The position numbers and the translations under genes were made by a program. Below, one piece after another: positions 59,437-64,000 of a stretch of DNA of 64,000 nt (its first letter is position 1; every line of letters begins with the position of its first letter). The notes below the pieces were generated by a model. That model made no database searches and was not told the DNA's origin. It worked only from the letters and a program-made list of their open reading frames with translations. Where the stretch lies: the NCBI GenBank assembly GCA_034667465.1, contig JAXDJV010000002.1, positions 434,001 through 498,000 on the forward strand, read 5' to 3'. Origin of the DNA: JAOBAU01 sp034667465. GTDB taxonomy: Bacteria > Acidobacteriota > Thermoanaerobaculia > Gp7-AA8.

Positions 59437-60717
59437 ATGAAGCATCTGTTGTATCCAAACGGCCTGACACGGCAGCACCTCATCGACTGGTATCGCGAAG
59501 GTCGCCGGCGCTCGGATGAGATCTTCGCGATTCCGACGCCCGACGCGTATTACGAGCGGCCGATCCAGCTTCGCAATCCGATCGTTTTCTACGAAGGTCA
59601 TCTGCCGGCGTTCGCGGTGAACACGCTGATCAAGCTCGCGCTGCATCAGCCGGGGATCGATGAATCGTACGAGGTGTTGTTCGCGCGCGGCATCGATCCC
59701 GACAGCGTCGACGCGGCGAAGAGTCCGACCGATGTGTGGCCGTCGCGCGATGCAGTCCGCGCATACGGAACGCGCGCAAATGCACTGATCGAAGAAGCGC
59801 TCGGCACCGCGAAGATCGAAGATGACGACGTGCCGCCGCTGCGTGGCGGTGAAGCGGCGATCGGCATTCTCGAGCACGAGCAGATGCATCAGGAAACGCT
59901 GCTCTACATGTTTCATGAGCTGCCGTACGAGAAGAAGGTTGCGCGGGCTTCGTTGACATTGTCGCGGGCCTCGGCGGGCGAAGCGCCCGCCGCCACACCG
60001 GGAACCATTCACATTCCGGCGGGCCGCGCCACGCTCGGCGCAACGCGCGACGAGTTCGGCTGGGACAATGAGTTTCCCGCGCGTGTCGTTGACGTCGACG
60101 CGTTCGAGATCGATCGCTACAACATCACCAACGGCGAGTACATGCGTTTCGTCGTCGAGACCGGCGCGAAGCCGCCGCATTTCTGGCTCGAGCGCGACGG
60201 CGAGTGGTACTGGCGCGGGATGTTCGGGCTGACGCCGCTGCCGCTCGACGCGCCGGTCTACGTCACGCACGAAGAAGCGACCGCATACGCGACGTGGCGC
60301 GGCGCGCGGTTGCCATCCGAGGCCGAATATCACCGCGCCGCGTTCTCCACACCCGACGGCGACGAGCGCCGCTTTCCGTGGGGCAACGAACCGCCGGACG
60401 GTTCGCGCGGCAATTTCGATTTCACGAACTGGGATCCGGTCGCGGTCGGCTCGTATCCGTCAGGTGCAAGTGCGTGGGGCGTGCACGATCTCGTCGGCAA
60501 CGGCTGGGAATGGACGTCGACGATCTTCGACGGCTTCGACGGTTTCACGCCGATGCCGTCGTACCCGGTCTATTCGAACGATTTCTTCGACCGCCAGCAC
60601 TACGTGATGAAAGGCGCATCGCCCGCCACCGCGAAGGAACTCGTCCGCCGCAGCTTCCGCAACTGGTTCCGTCCGAACTACCCGTACGTTTACGCGACCT
60701 TCCGCTGCGTCCGTTGA
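59437..60717 (+). CDS. EgtB-like nonheme iron sulfoxide synthase-related protein
   Basis: 426 aa. An N-terminal DinB-like helical domain with the three iron histidines (H55 in YEGHLPAF; H147 and H151 in EHEQMHQE), then an FGE-sulfatase domain (ARLPSEAEYHRAAF, VGNGWEWT, VMKGASPAT, RNWFRPNYPYVYATFRC). EgtB joins cysteine or gamma-glutamylcysteine to hercynine in ergothioneine synthesis; related enzymes use selenium donors. No EgtD methyltransferase of clear identity is adjacent. The interdomain linker (ASAGEAPAATP) is encoded by the same palindrome as in waaA. Confidence 0.87.
   Translation: MKHLLYPNGLTRQHLIDWYREGRRRSDEIFAIPTPDAYYERPIQLRNPIVFYEGHLPAFAVNTLIKLALHQPGIDESYEVLFARGIDPDSVDAAKSPTDVWPSRDAVRAYGTRANALIEEALGTAKIEDDDVPPLRGGEAAIGILEHEQMHQETLLYMFHELPYEKKVARASLTLSRASAGEAPAATPGTIHIPAGRATLGATRDEFGWDNEFPARVVDVDAFEIDRYNITNGEYMRFVVETGAKPPHFWLERDGEWYWRGMFGLTPLPLDAPVYVTHEEATAYATWRGARLPSEAEYHRAAFSTPDGDERRFPWGNEPPDGSRGNFDFTNWDPVAVGSYPSGASAWGVHDLVGNGWEWTSTIFDGFDGFTPMPSYPVYSNDFFDRQHYVMKGASPATAKELVRRSFRNWFRPNYPYVYATFRCVR
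59964..60000. repeat. GC-rich palindromic element inside the egtB-like gene
   Basis: Core GGCGGGCGAAGCGCCCGCC at 59973-59991 with flank GCCACACCG. It encodes part of the linker between the DinB-like and FGE-sulfatase domains, without breaking the frame. Second copy of the family seen in waaA at 1950-1998. Confidence 0.75.
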
Positions 60718-60746
60718 AGGAACGCGTCGTGCAGCCGCACGAACGT

Positions 60747-61352
60747 ATGGAACAGAAGACTTACAAACCGCAAACGTTCGACCTCAGTGGACTCAACGGC
60801 ATCTCCGATCAGACGCTCGAGATGCACTTCAAGTTGTACGAAGGCTACGTCACCAACACGAACACGCTGAACGAGCGGATCGCCGCGATCCTCGCCGACG
60901 GCAAAGTCGATCAGGAAGAGATGCCGGCGTACTCGGAGCTGACGCGCCGCCTCGGCTTCGAATACAACGGCATGGTTCTGCACGAGTACTACTTCGGGAA
61001 CATGAAGCGGCAGGGCGGCGGCGAGCCAACGAAAGGCTCGAACTTCCGCGAAGCGGTCGAGCGCTGCTTCCCGAGCTTCGAGATCTGGAAGACCGACTTC
61101 ACGAGCGTCGGCAAAATGCGCGGCGTCGGCTGGGCGATCGCGTATCTCAATCCGGCGAACGGCCTGATCTCCAATCACTGGGTCGAGCTGCATCAGACCG
61201 GCAACGTCGCCGGCTTCACGCCGCTGCTCGTGATGGACGTCTGGGAGCACGCGTATCTGCTCGACTTCAAACCGGCAGATCGTCCGAAGTACATCGAAGC
61301 GTTTCTGTCGAACGTCGACTGGAACGCCGTCGATGGCCGCTTCGGCAGCTAA
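60747..61352 (+). CDS. Fe/Mn superoxide dismutase-like protein
   Basis: 201 aa. Metal ligands by pattern: His in LEMHFKLYEGYV, His in GMVLHEYYFGNM, and Asp plus His in MDVWEHAYLLDF. The first ligand helix is one residue shorter than the usual HxxxHHxxYV and lacks the second-sphere histidine pair; the gating tyrosine is kept. It may dismutate superoxide with altered properties or have another role. The ATG at 60747 is chosen; a TTG about 30 bases upstream is possible. The stop overlaps that of the convergent GT2 fusion. Confidence 0.83.
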   Translation: MEQKTYKPQTFDLSGLNGISDQTLEMHFKLYEGYVTNTNTLNERIAAILADGKVDQEEMPAYSELTRRLGFEYNGMVLHEYYFGNMKRQGGGEPTKGSNFREAVERCFPSFEIWKTDFTSVGKMRGVGWAIAYLNPANGLISNHWVELHQTGNVAGFTPLLVMDVWEHAYLLDFKPADRPKYIEAFLSNVDWNAVDGRFGS

Positions 61353-64000
61353 GCCATCTCGACCGTTCCCTTACGCTCGAGCTTTCCCCACCCGGCGCGG
61401 ATTCCCGACGCCGCGGTGGTGAGCGATTTGAGCAGCACCGCGTACATCAGCTGTCGATAAACGAAGCGCTGCCAGAAGAGCCAGCTCAGCAGACGGTTGT
61501 CTTCGTGATCGAGACGGAACGCGATCGCCGCGCCGATCAGCTCGATGACGAAGAAGAACGCGTACATGAACGCGATCAGATAGAACGACGTCATCGCCTG
61601 CGGCAGCGGCTGCCAGTCCTGCGTGAGCTGGCCGCGCGCGATCGCCAGGACGACATTGCCGAGCGTCCAGACGATCTCCAGATCGATCAGCGGCGAGAGC
61701 GACTGAAAGATGATCTGGAAGAGCCAGAGCGACGGCAGCATCACGCGACCGAACCAGCCGTAGCGGCCGAGCGCGCGGCGATGCTTCCAGAGACACTGCA
61801 GCGTTCCGAACGCCCAGCGGAAGCGCTGCTTGAACAGCGCGCGGAACGAATCCGGCGCTTCGGTGTAGCCGATCGCCTCGTTCTCCGTTTCGATCCGCCA
61901 GCCAATCCGCCGGATCCGCCACGTCAGATCCATATCCTCGGCCATCGTGTCGGTCGTGTAGCCGCCGGCCTGCAGCACCGCTTCACGCCGCCACGCGCCG
62001 ACCGCGCCGGGAACGACCGACACCGAGTTGATGTACGAGTACGCGCGGCGATCGAGGTTCTGACTCGTCACGTATTCGATCGCCTGCCAGTACGTCAGCG
62101 CGTTGATCCGATTGCCGACCTTCACGTTGCCGGCGACCGCGCCGACGAGCGGATCGGCGAAACGACGAACGAGTTTCGCGATCGTGTCTTTCGCGAAGAT
62201 CGTGTCGGCGTCGAGCGCGATGATGATCTCGCCGGCCGCATGCGCGATCCCGCGATTGAGCGCCGACGCCTTGCCGCCGTTCTCCTGCTTCAGCAGATGC
62301 ACGCGCGGATCGTCACCGAAGTGCCGCTCGACTTCCGCGACGGTGCCGTCTTTCGAGCCGTCATCGACGATCGTGACGTCGAGCGTGCCCGCATATTCGT
62401 TCGCGAGCACGCCGGCGATCGTTCGGACGATCACCTTCTCTTCGTTAAACGCCGCGATGACGACGCTGACTGACGGCGCGAACGAATCATCGAACGTTTG
62501 CTTCCGCTCTTTCAGCCGCGCAAACACCGCGAGAAGCGAGACGAACGCGACGCGGATCGTGCCGAGGACGATCGCGAGCACGAACGCGGTGCCGAGGAAG
62601 AGCTCGATGAGATAGATCCCCTCGAACACGACGCGATCGTTCGCAAGCATCAGCGTATCGGACGAGGTCACCGGCGGATTCACGTCGTCGCGCGTGACGT
62701 CGATCAGTTGCGAGACGGTCACGAACTTATAGCCGCGCTTTCTCAGCTCGCTGATCAGCATCGGAATCAGCTTCACCGTTTCGGTGCGATCGCCGCCGCC
62801 GTCGTGCAGCAGGATGCTGCTTCCTTTCTCAGTGCCGAGCTGCCGCATCACGCTGTCGAGCATGTCCTGCGCGGTACGGCCTTTGATGTCCCAGTCCTGC
62901 GGGTCGAGGAACTCGCCGACGGTGATGTAGTTCGCCGCCGATGCGATCACGATCGGCTTCACTTCTTCGCGGCTCGTCGGCTCCGCGTCCGCGTTGTACG
63001 GCGGCCGGAAGAGCAGCGTCGAGCGATGGATGCGGCTCTGAAAAACGCGCTGTGTCGCGTTCAGCTCCAGCGCCGCGCGGTCCTCAGAGATCGTGCCGAA
63101 GTTCGGGTGCGTGAAACTGTGATTGCCGATCTCGTGTCCCTCGGCCCAGATGCGCCGCAGCAATGCCGGATGCCGTTCCGCGTTTTCGCCGATGAGAAAG
63201 AACGTCGCTTTCACGTTCGCCCGCTTCAGCTCGTCGAGGATCTGCGCGGTGTACGGCGACGCCGGACCGTCATCGATCGTCAGCGCGATCGTGTTCGGCT
63301 TGTAGCCGGTTCGTGCGATGACGAACGAGGCAGGGAAAGCGTGATAGACCTCGTCGAGTGCGAGTCCGGTCGCAGGATCGATCTCCAGCGTGCGTGCTCC
63401 GTCGCGTGGATTTGCTTCGACGTGGAGAATTTCGCCTTCACCGACGAACTCGACGTCGTACGGAAACTTCACCTCGAGCAGGTCCTTCATCACGGGAGGA
63501 CTGTTGAGAGTCTCGCGACCGAGGAACTTCCAGATGGATGGATCGGTGGAGCCGAGGACCCAGACGGCGACGCCGTGCACGCCGTAGTTCTGCGCGATCA
63601 TCCACTGGTTTGCGGCCGTGACCGCGTCGAGCATCCAGACTTCATGCTCTTTCCCTTCGTCGTCGACGTACCACAACGTCGGGTTGAGCGCGGTCGGATC
63701 GAAGTCGACGATCGTCTCCGGCTTCTCGCCGACGCGGAAATCCTGTCCGCGCAACAGCGCCTGCTGATACGTGATCGGATCGGCCCACTCCTGGCCTTCC
63801 GTCCAGTCGTACGCGTAGTTCGCGAGACCGACGACGAGCTTTTCGCGCGGAATCGTTTTCACCGCGCGCTGAATCACGTCGCGATACCAGGGAATCGACG
63901 CGATCGGTCCCGGCTTGCCGGTCGAGCCGTGCTCGTCGTACGCCATGACGACGACGAAGTCGCAGATGTCGGCGGCCGCTTTCCAGTTCTCCGGCCGATG
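61349..64000 (-). CDS. GH18-like / polysaccharide deacetylase / GT2 fusion membrane protein (5' end beyond window)
   Basis: At least 883 codons; the frame is open at 64000. Parts in order: a GH18-like domain (FVVVMAYDEHG, LVVGLANYAYDWTEG), a NodB-type deacetylase (LTIDDGPASPYT, GNHSFTHPNFG, FRPPYNADAEPTSR, LLHDGGGDRTET), a membrane helix, then a processive GT2 (VVIAAFNEEKVIVRTI, ALDADTIFAKDTI, EDMDLTWRIRR, QRFRWAFGTLQ) with C-terminal helices. Such proteins are thought to make and tailor a beta-1,4 or beta-1,6 N-acetylglucosamine polymer at the inner membrane. Substrate not determined. Confidence 0.9.
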   Translation of the reverse strand, partial: HRPENWKAAADICDFVVVMAYDEHGSTGKPGPIASIPWYRDVIQRAVKTIPREKLVVGLANYAYDWTEGQEWADPITYQQALLRGQDFRVGEKPETIVDFDPTALNPTLWYVDDEGKEHEVWMLDAVTAANQWMIAQNYGVHGVAVWVLGSTDPSIWKFLGRETLNSPPVMKDLLEVKFPYDVEFVGEGEILHVEANPRDGARTLEIDPATGLALDEVYHAFPASFVIARTGYKPNTIALTIDDGPASPYTAQILDELKRANVKATFFLIGENAERHPALLRRIWAEGHEIGNHSFTHPNFGTISEDRAALELNATQRVFQSRIHRSTLLFRPPYNADAEPTSREEVKPIVIASAANYITVGEFLDPQDWDIKGRTAQDMLDSVMRQLGTEKGSSILLHDGGGDRTETVKLIPMLISELRKRGYKFVTVSQLIDVTRDDVNPPVTSSDTLMLANDRVVFEGIYLIELFLGTAFVLAIVLGTIRVAFVSLLAVFARLKERKQTFDDSFAPSVSVVIAAFNEEKVIVRTIAGVLANEYAGTLDVTIVDDGSKDGTVAEVERHFGDDPRVHLLKQENGGKASALNRGIAHAAGEIIIALDADTIFAKDTIAKLVRRFADPLVGAVAGNVKVGNRINALTYWQAIEYVTSQNLDRRAYSYINSVSVVPGAVGAWRREAVLQAGGYTTDTMAEDMDLTWRIRRIGWRIETENEAIGYTEAPDSFRALFKQRFRWAFGTLQCLWKHRRALGRYGWFGRVMLPSLWLFQIIFQSLSPLIDLEIVWTLGNVVLAIARGQLTQDWQPLPQAMTSFYLIAFMYAFFFVIELIGAAIAFRLDHEDNRLLSWLFWQRFVYRQLMYAVLLKSLTTAASGIRAGWGKLERKGTVEMA

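Overview
The window is a dense, high-GC stretch of chromosome from a Gram-negative bacterium. It carries three lipid A/Kdo genes (an lpxL-like acyltransferase, lpxK, waaA), tatA, an MlaE/MlaF pair, heme and siroheme genes, many ATGA-type stop/start overlaps and a large set of carbohydrate-active genes (two GH15, one GH44, one GH18-deacetylase-GT2 fusion). The mix recalls soil Acidobacteriota, perhaps Thermoanaerobaculia-like, but there is no rRNA or other marker here, so that placement is an inference. I see no tRNA, rRNA, CRISPR array, prophage or transposase gene. No gene-free gap exceeds about 200 bases.

Layout. 1-2876 (minus): waaA-lpxK-lpxL. 2991-4241: hflX. 4342-8188: lysine 2,3-aminomutase, two ATP-grasp ligases and a GNAT acetyltransferase, all overlapping or nearly so. 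8185-16376: ccsA/hemX-like gene, hemA, hemC, a cobA-hemD fusion, a giant membrane protein and a phosphopantetheinyl transferase. 17378-22155: lipoprotein, fmt, rsmB, GH15, HU. 22217-26784 (minus): dgt-like gene, GH44, PhzF-like gene, PuuD-like membrane protein. 26835-30247: SDR, alr, mlaE, mlaF. 30985-36720: xseA, xseB, ispA, dxs, a lone PIN-domain gene, tlyA. 36656-38481 (minus): tatA, DUF4388 gene, rfbD. 38617-41043: pcrA/uvrD. 41040-50258 (mostly minus): SDR, GH15, FAD/Fe-S oxidoreductase, TPP enzyme, histone-like protein. 50294-52488: membrane protein and short-chain fatty acid transporter. 52491-55951 (minus): TPR protein, HEAT protein, anti-sigma, ECF sigma. 55990-61352: DedA-rhodanese with an in-frame UGA, methyltransferase, nucleotidyltransferase, phosphoesterase, EgtB-like protein, SOD. 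61349-64000 (minus): GH18-deacetylase-GT2 fusion running off the window.

Three things stand out. (1) The DedA-rhodanese gene has one in-frame UGA at 56794 where relatives, from memory, carry cysteine; the frame continues exactly to the base before the next start codon, and the RNA just after the UGA can form a SECIS-like hairpin. It may be a selenoprotein. (2) The window is seeded with small palindromic elements. One family of about 90-104 nt has four copies; two sit in frame at the same structural position of the two neighbouring ATP-grasp genes but are read in different frames, and one sits just after the start codon of a GH15 gene. A second family sits inside waaA and the egtB-like gene. 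A further class is built from about four heptanucleotide units, usually as facing arms, at the 3' ends of genes. (3) The aminomutase, which keeps the lysine-specificity residues, together with two ATP-grasp ligases and a GNAT looks like an uncharacterised pathway for beta-lysine conjugates.
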